Shown here piece by piece: positions 11,656 through 21,934 of a stretch of 64,000 bases of DNA. This stretch comes from Liolophura sinensis (Eukaryota > Mollusca > Polyplacophora > Chitonida > Chitonidae), in contig NC_088295.1 of assembly GCF_032854445.1 (NCBI RefSeq), positions 2,606,501-2,670,500 on the forward strand, given 5' to 3'. Each line of letters starts with the position of its first letter. Positions within the stretch are counted from its first letter, which is position 1. A program made the translations under genes and the position numbers. The notes under the pieces were generated by a model, which did no database searches, was not told where the DNA came from, and saw only the letters and a list, made by a program, of their open reading frames with translations.

Positions 11656-12589
11656 TACCATTTTTCGGTAAGTTCAGTGTGACTAGAATAAACCACCATT
11701 TTTCGGTAAGTTCAGCGGGACTAGAATAAACTACCATTTTTCAGTAAGTTCAGTGTGACTAGAATAAGCTACCATTTTTCAGCACGTTCAGTGTGACCAA
11801 AATAAGCTACCATTTTTCAGTAAGTTCAGTGTAACTAGAATAAGCTACCATTTTTCAGCACGTTCAGTGTGACCAAAATAAGCTACCATTTTTCAGTAAG
11901 TTCAGTGTGACTAGAATAAGCTACCATTTTTCAGCACGTTCAGTGTGACCAAAATAAGCTACCATTTTTCAGTAAGTTCAGTGTGACTAGAATAAACTAC
12001 CATTTTTCAGTAAGTTCAGTGTGACTAGAATAAGCTACCATTTTTCAGTAAGTTCAGTGTGACTAGAATAAGCTACCATTTTTCAGCACGTTCAGTGTGA
12101 CCAAAATAAGCTACCGTTTTTCAGTAAGTTCAGTGTGACTAGAATAAGCTACCATTTTTCAGCACGTTCAGTGTGACCAAAATAAGCTACAATTTTTCAG
12201 TAAGTTCAGTGTGACTAGAATAAGCTACCATTTTTCAGTAAGTTCAGTGTAGTTAGAATAGGCTACCAATTTTCAGTATGTTAAGTGCCACTAGAATAAG
12301 CTACATTTTAGCACGTTCAGTGTGACTAGAATAAGGTATTATTTTTCAGTAAGTTCAGTGTGACTTGAATAAACTGTCATTTTTTTAGTAAGTACAGTGT
12401 GACTTGAATAAACTGTCATTTATCAGCACGATCAGTGTGACTACAATAAGCTACCATTTAGCAGCACGTTCAGTGTGACTGGAATAAACTACCATTTTTC
12501 AATAAGTTCGGTGTGACTAGAATAAACTACCATTTTTCAGTAAGTTCAGTGTGACTAGAATAAGCTACCATTTTTCAGTAAGTTCAGTG
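11656..12589 (+). repeat. Tandem array T3 (left part), 38-bp unit
   Basis: About 24 units of 38 bp built on CTACCATTTTTCAGTAAGTT then CAGTGTGACTAGAATAAG. Between 11750 and 12240 a variant with CAGCACGTTCAGTGTGACCA alternates with the standard unit, giving a 76-bp higher-order period. The array stops abruptly at 12589, where a retrotransposon begins, and resumes at 17114. Confidence 0.95.
12586..12589. other. 4-bp target site duplication, left (AGTG)
   Basis: AGTG precedes the retrotransposon terminus TGTTACGACCC here and follows the other terminus at 17114-17117. Removing the element and one AGTG reconstitutes a normal array unit (TTCAGTGTGAC), so the insertion site is defined to the base. 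Confidence 0.85.
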
Positions 12590-12822
12590 TGTTACGACCC
12601 AAACTGTCTGTATTATAAAGAGATGGCTTGTTCGAAATACACGACAGTTTAGCCGCACAAAAAAATAACCAAAACCAGCAGATTTTATTTTACAACAATT
12701 TATTAGCTTTAACAAGAACAGATAATAAGACTTATACAAATACTTAAGTACTTAAGTTTAACAAGAAAGGATAGCAGTGGCAAGCTAAATTTAGAAACTG
12801 ACGGCAGTCGTGCACATAACAC
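12590..12822 (-). repeat. 3' LTR of the Gmr1-like element
   Basis: 233 bp on the minus strand from TGTTATGTGCACGACTGCCG to GGGTCGTAACA. It is preceded (minus strand) by the purine-rich tract GAAGGGTGGGTG at 12823-12834, a plausible plus-strand primer. It contains AATAAA-type signals near 12700. Only its first 47 bp match the opposite LTR. Confidence 0.75.
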
Positions 12823-12834
12823 ACCCACCCTTCA

Positions 12835-12944
12835 AGAAAAAAAAGTTTTCTTAACTTTTTTTTTTACTTACAATATGTTAAACAATATAATTATGTTAAA
12901 CAATAATATATACAACATTGTAAAACCACATGTAATTAAACATT
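12835..12944 (-). other. Noncoding segment between RNase H and 3' LTR
   Basis: AT-rich stretch with homopolymer runs (TTTTTTTTT near 12857) and no open frame. It lies between the pol stop and the polypurine tract. Confidence 0.5.
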
Positions 12945-13592
12945 TTATACACAACTTATACACGAGACAAAGCAATCTGCAATAACATTATCTTTTCCCT
13001 TTACATGTTTGATTTCAACATTGTATTCCTGCAGCAATAAACTCCACCGTAACAATCTCTGATTCTTTCCCTTAACTTTCTGTAGAAACACAAGTGGATT
13101 GTGATCAGTATTTACAATCACAGATTGTCTCGAAGCTGTTACATAAACTTCAAAATGTTGCAGAGCTAAAATAACAGACAAACATTCTTTTTCAATAGTT
13201 GAATAATTTCTCTGAAACTTGTTAAGTTTACGGGAAAAGAAACAAACTGGATGATCAACACCAAGATTGTCCTCCAGAAGCAAAACAGCACCTACAGCAA
13301 CATCGTGAAAGATGACATCAGTTCTTGATGGTACACCCGGAAACAAATGTGAAAACTCAAAAACAAGTTCAGACAGTTGCTGTTGCTGAATGGGTTCCAG
13401 ATGTTGCAGTTTAGAATCAAGTTGTTTTAAAACATCTGAATTTTGAAGCTTTGAAGAATTGAGCTTAGAATCAACCAACTGTTCGCCAATATCATCTGTA
13501 ATACAGCAACTCTGGTCAATGTCAGCAACAACATTAACAGAATGTACAGCAGTGTTGTCAGTGTCACTCCTTTTTACATAGGGTTTCAGCAT
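12945..13592 (-). pseudogene. pol 3' part: integrase tail, pre-RT segment and RNase H, RT missing
   Basis: 215-codon open frame. Residues 1-6 (MLKPYV) are the end of an integrase C-terminal domain. Residues 64-98 are the segment that normally precedes gypsy RT, with a VPSRTDVIFHDV motif. At about residue 98 (near 13300) it passes directly into an RNase H-like domain: AVGAVLLLEDN, FFSRKLNKFQRNYSTIEKEC with a catalytic Glu, NTDHNPL with a catalytic Asp, and LLRWSLLLQEY. The whole RT palm and the first RNase H Asp segment are gone, apparently by an in-frame deletion of the order of 250 codons. The remaining frame is open, so this is either a recent deletion or a maintained non-autonomous form. 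Confidence 0.85.
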
Positions 13593-14921
13593 GTTAATGT
13601 GACATAACTGACCTGATCAGGTTGAAATGACCGAACAACAGATTTCTCATCATATCTACGTTTTATATTCTTCTGAGTACATTCAAGATTGGCTTTAGCC
13701 AATTCACATGCTCTGACAAGTATAGCACGAAAATCAGATACATAATCCAAAAGATTTACATTACTTGTGTCATCACTGAGAAACTGTTCCTTGTAAATTA
13801 ACAAAGGTCCTCTAACAGTATGTCCAAATACGAAATCAAATGGACTGAAACCCAATGATTCTTGTACTGACTCTCGAACAGCAAACATAAGAAATGGAAT
13901 ACCTTCATTCCAGTCTTTCTCTGTATCATAACAATAAGTCTTAATCATGTTCTTTAATGTTTGGTGAAATCTTTCAATTGCACCTTGACTTTCTGGGTAG
14001 TAGGCAGACGACTTGTATTGTTTAATGCTTAACTGCTACATAACTTGCTGAAAAATACCAGACATAAAGTTTGAACCTTGATCAGACTGTATGGATTTGG
14101 AGTAAAAAACAGCGTAAAAAACCTTGTTAAAGCTTTGACAACAGACTTGTTGTTTATATTCCTTAAAGGAACAGCTTCGGGAAATCTGGTTGCTGTACAC
14201 ATAATAGTTAACACATACTGATTCCCAGACTTCGTCTTAGGTAGAGGACCTACACAATCAATCAATATTTTGCTGAATGGCTCTTGAAAAGCTGGTACAG
14301 GCTCTAATGGTGCCTTAGGAATAGTCTGATTAGGCTTACCCACTACCTGGCATGTATGACATGATTTACAAAACTGGGTTACATCTCCCTTTAATCCTGG
14401 CCAAAAGAAGTGGTTCGGTATCCTGTAGTAGGTCTTGTTAACACCCAAGTGACCAGCTAATGGCATTTCATGTGCCATACGTAAAATTTCAGTTCGGTAT
14501 GCGTTAGGTACAACAATCTGATGTTTAACAGCCCAGTCATCATCAACAGATAGATCATGTGGTCTCCATTTACGCATAAGTATATCTGACTTGACATAAT
14601 AACACACAGGTTCAGATGAAATAACACAATCATCGAGAGCTCTGTCAAACAAACATGAAACTTCTGGGTCTTTATGCTGTTCAGTTACAAGCTGATGTTT
14701 AGAAACATGTGATATGTCACTAGGTCTACAATGGTCTGATTCATCATTATCAATGCAGTCGCCTTGAGTAAACATTTGTGTAAGAAATGTATCTTGTAAG
14801 TCCGTTACTGTGTTTTTGCCTTTATCAGAAAGTTTGTTTGACATAGACCTCGTTACAGCACAAGAGGGATACAAATCTGGAATTTCTTTCTCAACAGGAT
14901 CAACAGTTTGATTTAAACAAG
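13586..14921 (-). pseudogene. pol integrase, broken by frameshifts and a stop
   Basis: The first part (14874-14029) carries the H2C2 zinc region (AHEMPLAGHLG, then CKSCHTC) and the start of the catalytic core (LIDCVGPLPKTKSGNQY, first Asp). A frameshift near 14110 moves the second catalytic Asp (SDQGSNF) to another frame. A stop follows near 14038, and the Glu motif (SQGAIERFH) lies near 13980. The third part (13948-13586) is the C-terminal region up to SFQPDQ, after which a deletion and frame change join it to the MLKPYV end in the next frame. Substrate would have been element cDNA. It lies between protease and RNase H, which is unusual for Ty3/gypsy. Confidence 0.85.
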
Positions 14922-14923
14922 GT

Positions 14924-15526
14924 TTATTCAGTTACAATAGGATTAACCATTACTTTGCCACCATCAAGATCATTGCCAAGTAGTAGATGAATTCCTTTAA
15001 AGGGCAAAGTAGGCCTAATGCCGACAGTAACAGGACCCGAAATAATATCTGATGACAAGTAAGCTTTGTGAAGAGGCACGGATTCAAATTCAGCAGAGCT
15101 TACGCCTCTAATTAATACATTTGATGCAGAATATGACTCATCAGAAAATGGCAAAACATCTTGTAACAATAAAGACTGAGAAGCTCCAGTATCTCTTAAT
15201 ACCCTGATGTTTGTATCACAAGACATGTCACTTTTAAGTGAGACTTTATCGTCACAAATAAATGGCTCAAAAACATTCATAACATTATCCTGTGAATTCT
15301 GTGTACAATCTACTGGTGGAGTCTTAACATAATCAAATGTATCAACATTGTTCACTATGTCAGACTTTCTAGCAGTAACATAGAAACCAGTAGGCTTGGA
15401 GCCACCCTCCTGTTCTTGCCTTCTCTTTAAAGCATAACAATTTGACATGACATGGCCTGGCTTCCTACAAAAATTACATGTAACCCTGCTAAACTGTCTA
15501 TCAGTAAATGTATGGTCTGACCTTCA
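14924..15526 (-). pseudogene. gag zinc knuckle and aspartic protease
   Basis: A CCHC knuckle (CNFCRKPGHVMSNC, spacing C-2-C-4-H-4-C) lies near 15440-15490, just after an in-frame TGA at 15524-15526 that separates it from the rest of gag. Downstream in the same frame is a retropepsin-like domain with the active-site motif DTGAS (residue 86 counting from MSNCY) preceded by IRVLR. The frame ends at 14924; the integrase frame is offset by one base, consistent with a 1-bp indel near 14922. Confidence 0.82.
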
Positions 15527-16680
15527 TTGAGTAGTGTTCGAATTGGCAGGTCTTCTTTGATCATCTGATTTGTCAAAATTTTGAGCCTGTTTCGGTGGGC
15601 CTGAATTTGAGTCAAATGAACCGCTTGAAAAGGGTTGAGGCTTTCTAAATGTAGACGGCTTTTTCTGAAATGAGACCTGATGTGTAACCGTGTAAGTATC
15701 GGCCATAGTTGCTGCTGCTTCTAAGGTATCAGCCTCTTTGTCCTCAATGAAAGTTCTCACACATCATCATTAATACACCTTTTAAAGTCTTCAATCAGAA
15801 TAATCTGTTTTAACTTTTCATAATCTTTATTTACACTTTTAGCAGAACACCATCGCTCAAGCCATTGTTCCTTCTGCCTAGCAAATTCAATGTAAGTCTG
15901 ATCTCTTTTCTCAAAATGTCTAAACTTCTGCCGATAGGCCTCTGGCACAAGCTCATATCTTTTTAAGATAACATCTTTCACAAAATCATAATCTGCAACC
16001 TGTTCTGTTGATAACTCTGTGTATATATCCATAGCTTTGCCAGTTAACACACTCTGTAAAAGGGTAGTCCAAAACTTTTTAGGCCACTCTAAATTTTGAG
16101 CAATCTTCTCAAACTGTAGAAAATACTTATCTACATCAGTCTCACGAAATTGTGTCACCAATCTTATGTTTCGAGCGTCATCAAATTTTGGAGGCATATC
16201 AGAAAAACTTAAGCCAGACCTATCTCCCTCTAGTCTTCTCGCATCAATTTCACTCTGAAGTCTCAATTTCTCCAATTCAAATACTCTTTCATTTTCCCTT
16301 TCTCTAAACAACCTTTCTTTTTCATTTTCAATTTCCTTAAACAATCTTTCTTTTTCATTTTCTTTAAACAATCTTTCATCTTCCTTTTCCTTTTCTTTAA
16401 ACAATCTTTCATTTTCCTTTTCTTTCAGTTCTAACTCCTTCAGTCTTATTACAGTCTTATCATCGCCCTCAGGCCTGTACGCATCTAATGCACTTTCATC
16501 AAACTCCTGTAATTCTACCAAACATTTAGCAATACTAAACGGCGTATCTTTCTTGCGTAAGGATCTTTTGATATTAAGATTCAGGTACTTGCTTAAAGCA
16601 TACAAATCATTCTTATTTATCACATCAAAAATGTCCTGATCTGGCGCTTCCATAAACTCGTCGGGCTTAAAATCCGACAT
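15527..16680 (-). pseudogene. gag capsid-like region with one frameshift
   Basis: Starts at MSDFKPDEFM (16680) just after the leader and runs to 15757. It contains a Glu/Lys-rich coiled-coil segment (repeats of KENERLFKEKE, about residues 88-150) and a retroviral-type gag core with FDDARNIRLVTQFRETDVDKY at about 190-210 and EQVADYDFVKDVILKRYE further on. At 15757-15760 the frame changes by a 2-bp repeat (TGTG) and coding continues to 15527 with a Pro/Ser/Gln-rich linker. Family assignment rests on position before the knuckle and protease and on overall composition. Confidence 0.78.
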
Positions 16681-17113
16681 GATGAATAAAATCTGCTGGC
16701 AAAATTTACTACAAAGTCAAAGACTAGAAAAATGACACAACTTACATACAAATTAAACATACAAGTTCAGACTGAACAAGTGCTCGGTGGAGATAGGATA
16801 TAACAAAGCCAGAGGCTATAAAGACACCTAAATTCAGCACAAAAGGCCTACTAAAGTAATACACAGCGAAAGCATCCAAAACTCTCAATAATTCTCCGTT
16901 CTCTGCTTTTGACCTGCTTTCATAGGTCTTATATAGCCTGGTGGAATTGTCTAGAATAAGAAAATTCCTGAACACTTGATGTAAACAAACAGGCACCGAA
17001 CTGAGCGCATTCTGGAATATTCTAAGGTAGAGACAGACAGCAGGCGCTGAACTCACTGTATGTAAACAGTGGCAAGCTAAATTTAGAAATTTACGGCAGT
17101 CGTGCACATAACA
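16681..17113 (-). repeat. 5' LTR and leader of the Gmr1-like element
   Basis: Begins (minus strand) TGTTATGTGCACGACTGCCG at 17113 and matches the 3' LTR for only 47 bp (17067-17113 against 12776-12822), then diverges completely. It contains a TATA-like CTATATAAG on the minus strand (16928-16936). No clear 3' LTR boundary or primer-binding site was found before the gag start. The open frame at 16742-17137 is not considered coding. Confidence 0.6.
16928..16936 (-). promoter_or_regulatory. TATA-like box in the 5' LTR
   Basis: CTATATAAG on the minus strand, about 250 bp upstream of the gag start and inside the LTR/leader, where an RNA polymerase II promoter is expected. Motif and position only. 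Confidence 0.35.
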
Positions 17114-17402
17114 AGTGTGACTAGAATAAGCTATCATTTTTCAGTAAGTTCAGTGTGACTAGAATAAGCTACCATTTTCAGTAAGTTCAATGTAGTTAGA
17201 ATAGGCTACCATTTTTCAGTATGTTCAGTGCCACTAGAATAAGCTACATTTTTAGTAAGTTCAGTGTGACTAGAATAAGGTATTATTTTTCAGTAAGTTC
17301 AGTGTGACTAGAATAAGCTACCATTTTTCAGCACGTTCAGTGTGACTAGAATAAGCTACCAGTTTTCAGTAAGTTCAGTGTGAGTAGAATAAGCTACTAT
17401 TT
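17114..17402 (+). repeat. Tandem array T3 (right part), 38-bp unit
   Basis: Continuation of the 38-bp array after the insertion, 7-8 units. Its first bases AGTGTGACTAG complete the unit interrupted at 12589. A variant block (TAGTTAGAATAGGCTACCA, GTGCCACTAGAATAAGC, AATAAGGTATTATTTTTCAG) at 17185-17300 also occurs at 12250-12365, indicating a duplication of a multi-unit block inside the array. Confidence 0.92.
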
Positions 17403-17739
17403 TGCCAGTTTTTGGCGTATAAACTCGCTTCAGTGCATGGTTGGAGCTTTATAACTCGCACGCGTGCCATATGTCGTGAGAAGAGGAGTAAAACAGAATT
17501 GAAAAAAAAAAAGGTGTGGACAGCTGTCATTCACCGCTATAGTATTTTGAGGCACACAGTTTCTTCCACTTGGACCAGTTCCCCACCTTATCATACCAGA
17601 TCCTTTGTCAGCTAGTACTGAAGTGACCGTTACAAAAGTGTTTGTTCTATGATCGAACAGTCGCGTTGAGGTCTTAACTATGTTAAATGATTCAATGAGA
17701 GAATTGCGGAAGTGTGACGGCTTCATAATGGCAGAATTC
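17403..17739. other. Unassigned spacer
   Basis: No motif-bearing open frame and no repeat match noted. It separates array T3 from the inverted element X copy 2. Confidence 0.4.
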
Positions 17740-18529
17740 TTCCTTTGCCATGTCTAAAATAAGAGTTGATAAAAAGACAGGATTCGCCCCGGAAGAGATA
17801 TTGATAGTTCCGACTGTTCTCAAAAATAAAATAAAAGAAAAAATAACAAAAAACTCACCACAAAAGGTGAAATATATATCCCATCAGATGTGCCGTTTAT
17901 ACCATTCCTCTAACATCTCCTTCCTCTATCACTGCCCAGTAATCTCCTCAACGTGGCACACAAGTCACTCCAAGCTTTCCGATAACGCCATCAGACTGAG
18001 CAGAGATATTGTTTGAAAGAGCACACAGAGTCGAGTTGTCCACTCAGCTCAGATTGTGCTGGATTTGTCAGGCCCTGATCCTCCCGGACCACATCCTGTG
18101 ACAAAGCCGGTGCTTCTCTCACTCGTCTGTAACACAACCTCCATACTCATCAAAGTTTGTAAAGCTGTGTACTTCAAATCTCGCCAAGTCAGTTTCCGTT
18201 TAGCAATGAGCCTGTTCAGTCGTGCTTTTTTGGAAGATGTTGACATCATCAGTCTTTAAACGTAACCTGGGCTGATTTTGTTACACTGTTTCATACTAAA
18301 TTAACCTTAAAAGAGAGTTATTAGAAAGTTCCCGTGGTTTGATTTACGGCAAACTATACGGAGATTTGTGATTTGTCAGCTACAGAAGAATAAACTCGTG
18401 TATTCCACACGAATAGCAACTTGATACGGCTAATAAAGTAAGTTCAGCACTTGGCATGCTGAAGGGTGTAAGACAACAGATTTTCGTGAAAGACACTGAA
18501 ACCTACGTTACCATAAATTTGACGGAATT

Positions 18530-19190
18530 GTTTGGAGGATGTAACACAGCAGATGTTCGTAGAAGGTTTTGGAGTTTGTAACACAACAGATTTTCACGTC
18601 AGGTTTTGGAGGTTGTAACACAACAGATTTTGACGTAAGGCTTTGGAGGATGGAACACAACAGATTTTGACGTAAGGTTTTGGAGGATGTAACACAACAG
18701 ATTTTGACGTAAGGCTTTGGAGGATGGAACACAACAGATTTTGACGTAAGGTTTTGGAGGATGTAACACAACAGATTTTCACGTAAGGTTTTGGAGGATG
18801 TAACACAACAGATTTTCACGTAAGGCTTTGGAGGTTGTAACACAACAGATTTTGACGTAAGGTTTTGGAGGATGTAACACAACAGATTTTGACGTAAGGC
18901 TTTGGAGGATGTAACACAACAGATTTTGACGTAAGGCTTTGGAGGATGGAACACAACAGACTTTGGTGGAAAACATTGAAACCTGCGGTACCATACATTT
19001 TGACGGAAGACTTTGGCGGGTGTAACACAACAGATTTTGACGGGAGGCTTTGGCGGGTGTAACACAACAGATTTTGGTGGAAGGCTTTGGCGGGTGTAAC
19101 ACAACAGATTTTGGTGGAATGGCTTGGAGGGTCTAACACAACAGATTTTGGTGGAAGGCTTTGGAAAGTGTAACGCCACAGAATTGGACG
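18530..19190 (-). repeat. Tandem array T4, 37-bp unit, about 17 copies
   Basis: Plus-strand unit: TAACACAACAGATTTTGACG then TAAGGCTTTGGAGGATG. Near 18970-18998, and degenerately near 18500, are units whose minus strand reads TCCGTCAAAATGTATGGTAC, almost the same as TCCGTCCAAATGTTTGGTAC in array T1. T4 and T1 therefore share ancestry although their periods are 37 and 70 bp. Open frames with CCVTSSKTLRQNLL-like repeats on the minus strand are artefacts. Confidence 0.9.
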
Positions 19191-19324
19191 GAGACTTAGG
19201 TCAAAGCCATTATTGGTAGTCCACAAATAACGTCTGAAACACAAGAATGACGACCAAAACACAGAAGAAGGTATTGTAAATCACAAGGTGTTCAGAATTC
19301 AAAGGGCAACGCAGGTTGCTGGGA

Positions 19325-19515
19325 ACATTTATTTATTTATTTGATTGGTGTTTTATGCCGTACTCAAGAGTATTTCACTTATACGACGGCTGCCAGCATT
19401 ATGGTGGGAGGAAAACAGGGGAAACCCACGACCATCCGCAGGTTGCTGTCAGGCCTTGACACGTACAGCCGGAGAGGGAGCCAGCATGAACTTGCTGGGA
19501 ACATCCACCGTTTTG
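19325..19515 (-). mobile_element. SINE family S1 inserted in element X copy 2
   Basis: TTTATTTATTTATTTGATTG tail at 19328, then GCCGTACTCAAGAGTATTTC, ACGACGGCTGCCAGCATTAT and ACGTACAGCCGGAGAGGGAG. This is S1 on the minus strand, truncated before the tRNA-like head. It lies between the array and module B of X copy 2. Confidence 0.82.
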
Positions 19516-20345
19516 AAAATATACGGATATCATATAATTCTTAAGACGAAAATACTTTGAAGCAAAAGTCAATGATGTTGTTATATCTTTTGGTCAAACG
19601 GTTAAACGGTTTGAAATCCTTTGGTTTTGGTCTTTGCAAATTGATTTATTAAACTATGTGCGGAAAACTTAGTTGACTAAGTCGATGCTGGATTTTAAAG
19701 GTATTAAGTCGGGTGCAAAGGGTGAGAGAAAAGTGTTAGGGAATTGCTCGAGGACCTCCATTATCTCCCTTCCCCTTTCACACATACACACAGACTTTGT
19801 CTTTGAGATCAGATGCGGTCGTAGTGGACCGCAGGCCATCTTCTATCCCTGACCCGCCCTCCAATCTAGCGTTGAGCAAGACGTACCGGGTCGCCTTATC
19901 ACATTTAGCTGGATAAATTAGAATAAGTGTAATGGCTGATATCCCCTTCATTGCGCTGCAGGAAAACTCTGATTACAGACAGAAGTGAAGACGAGTCATA
20001 TCTACTTGCCTCGAGAGGCTAGTCCACGCTGTCGTCATTAATACGCCCTTATTGTCGATCGGGCCAAGGTGACAGCCTCGTGGGCTGTCTTTTTATCTGA
20101 ACTGTTTGATGTAACTCCCCTTTTCACCCTTATCGTCAGCCCTTGCCCTCTAATAACAGCATAGCTATGGAGTCAGGTTGTACATTTAACCCCGTGAGCT
20201 GAAAATCACGATAAGACCAATACACACAGGCTAATAGTGGCTACAGAAGGCCGAACTAACCGAACGAAGTAAAGTTACTTCTGTGTGACAAGTACATATC
20301 TGCGAGCTACACGAGAGAGTCGTATGTGAGAGTATTGTGTGCGTA

Positions 20346-21104
20346 TTGTATAATCAAAATGTGAATTTCGTACATTCAGACAAAACAACCTGTTATATCA
20401 GCAACAAAATGGAATAATTTCCCACTGACACGATGGTAGTCTGCTTTATGAGTAGAGGAAACAAACGTGTCCGACGTGCAAGTAACCAACAGGCTTTTGG
20501 CAAGTGACTGAAGAACTTTACTAAGGCAATGTGGATAAAAACGTCTTATCCACCTGTTCATATATTACCCCAAGCAGGTGTGTAAAATCTTTAGTAAACA
20601 TGTACATAGTTCATTTACTCCGTAAAGCATGATGTCATTATAGCTGGGGAAATTCCTGGCGATCGACCACCGCAAAGGGCTGACACCAAAACGGCTTGCT
20701 TTGGGTTCATCTATAGTGAAAATTGTACGATGTCTACAGCTAGGCCTTAGTAGAGACAGTCACTCTCAATATAAAATAACACTACGACGCACATGTATAA
20801 TGTCACAGTAGCTTTGCAAAGCGTGTTGTTTGTTAGTGTGGCCGTCAGTGACCTTTTGTACAAGATTTACATGTTCATAATAGTCTTTCTATACTCAAGA
20901 GACAACGCTTTTGTTGTCGCTAAACCGTGACTAGACGAACACGACTATTGTGGGAGAAGAAAATTCACCTGCAGACGATAAATTAAAGGATAAGGAGGCT
21001 GCTAAGGTCTTTCTGCACATGTTCTCCAATGAACCGTTATATTAACATATCTGAATTCAGCCTTTACCATTTCTAGTGATTATAATGTAATGATTTCTAT
21101 GTAT
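20346..21104. other. Unassigned intergenic sequence
   Basis: No supported gene or repeat. A 61-codon frame at 20376-20561 has no recognisable motif. Confidence 0.4.
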
Positions 21105-21418
21105 GTATGTGTCTATGCTCGGTTTTTACGTCGAAACAATATTTCAGTAATATGACGACGAGGAGTCACGAGTTGTGTGTACATATATTGTTTGTTCTTG
21201 TGGCAGGGCGAGTAAGAAGAGTTGCGAACACTGAAGTATCATGCCGAAGACAGTAGATAAGGCACCCCACTCAGTCACATTATACTGACGCGGGGCCATC
21301 CAGTCCTGTGTCTGTGCTATAAACTCTCAGTGCCAATCGAGGAAACAAATCCCATTGTTAAAATCTTTGGTATGACTCGATCCAGGTGTGACCCCGTGTC
21401 TCCCGACTTGAACACATA
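21105..21418 (-). mobile_element. SINE family S2, diverged copy
   Basis: Plus-strand landmarks are AATATTTCAGTAATATGACG, CATTATACTGACGCGGGGCC, TGCCAATCGAGGAAACAAAT and TATGACTCGATCCAGGTGTG. These match 55970-56305 and 57108-57440. Read on the minus strand this is a tRNA-headed SINE whose head begins near 21418 and whose 3' end lies near 21105. Confidence 0.7.
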
Positions 21419-21934
21419 ATTACTGATACACTCTATGACCTATATAACCTTAGCCACAAGAAGACTTGTCGGGTTCTTCCAAGGACAGATTATTCACTGA
21501 CATTTATGACTCCATTGGCAGCAATCGCAGTTCTTCATCGGATACAATTCTGCTAAAATAAATTCATGTTTATTGGATGGAAAATGTTTTTCTAATAAAC
21601 GATGTCAATAATCCGGGAGGCCAGTCAGCTTGATCTGCTACATTTGACAGATTGGATAGCATCTGACCAGTGTTGATGGTGTCTGATAATATAGCTGCTA
21701 GTCAGAGAAGCTGTAAGGAATCCCTGGTACCTAACACCGGCTGCATTCAGATAATCTCTCACCCATTGATTCTCAAGTACAACACATTTTATCTGAACTT
21801 TCATTTCCACACCTGAGTAGAAGACGGCAAACACGCCACCAGCGAGTGATTCATGGTTGTGAAGGACATTTTACTAATCTGGCTAATAAAAATGCACGCG
21901 GCTGTAAAATACGCAGAACCAGCCCATCTTGCCA
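21419..21934. other. Unassigned intergenic sequence
   Basis: Separates SINE S2 from array T5. No convincing coding frame or repeat relation. Confidence 0.4.

Larger units (their letters stand above)
12590..17113 (-). mobile_element. Ty3/gypsy-like LTR retrotransposon with integrase before RNase H, RT deleted
   Basis: Element of 4524 bp inserted in array T3 with a 4-bp AGTG duplication. It runs right to left: 5' LTR/leader, gag with a CCHC knuckle, aspartic protease, integrase, then RNase H, then a purine tract and 3' LTR. Integrase upstream of RNase H is the order known for the Gmr1 clade of Ty3/gypsy elements. The polymerase domain is absent. Coding regions carry at least three frameshifts and two in-frame stops, so this copy is dead. 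Termini are TG...CA. Confidence 0.88.
17740..20345 (-). mobile_element. Element X, copy 2 (inverted): module C, 37-bp array, module B
   Basis: On the plus strand the order is C (17740-18530), array (18530-19190), SINE (19325-19515), B (19760-20345); this is copy 1 inverted. C landmarks are CACTCCAAGCTTTCCGATAA and AGCTCAGATTGTGCTGGATT. B landmarks are AGGCTAGTCCACGCTGTCGT and CTGTCTTTTTATCTGAACTG. C also carries a segment (GATTTGTGATTTGTC near 18370) found inverted at 34405, and one (TACAAACTTTGATGAG on the minus strand) found in copy 4 near 40706. No coding domain recognised; the 66-codon frame at 18049-18249 is probably incidental. Confidence 0.75.

Noticed and set aside
16742-17137. 131-codon minus-strand open frame as a gene
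   Set aside because: Overlaps the LTR/leader of the retrotransposon and runs into the array; no motif.
18049-18249. 66-codon minus-strand frame in module C as a conserved peptide, since similar sequence recurs in copy 4 near 40690
   Set aside because: The matching region in copy 4 is read in a different frame, so the conservation is at DNA level only.
18508-19262. Several overlapping minus-strand frames with CCVTSSK repeats as a cysteine-rich protein
   Set aside because: A 37-bp period cycles through all frames; the frames are shadows of array T4.
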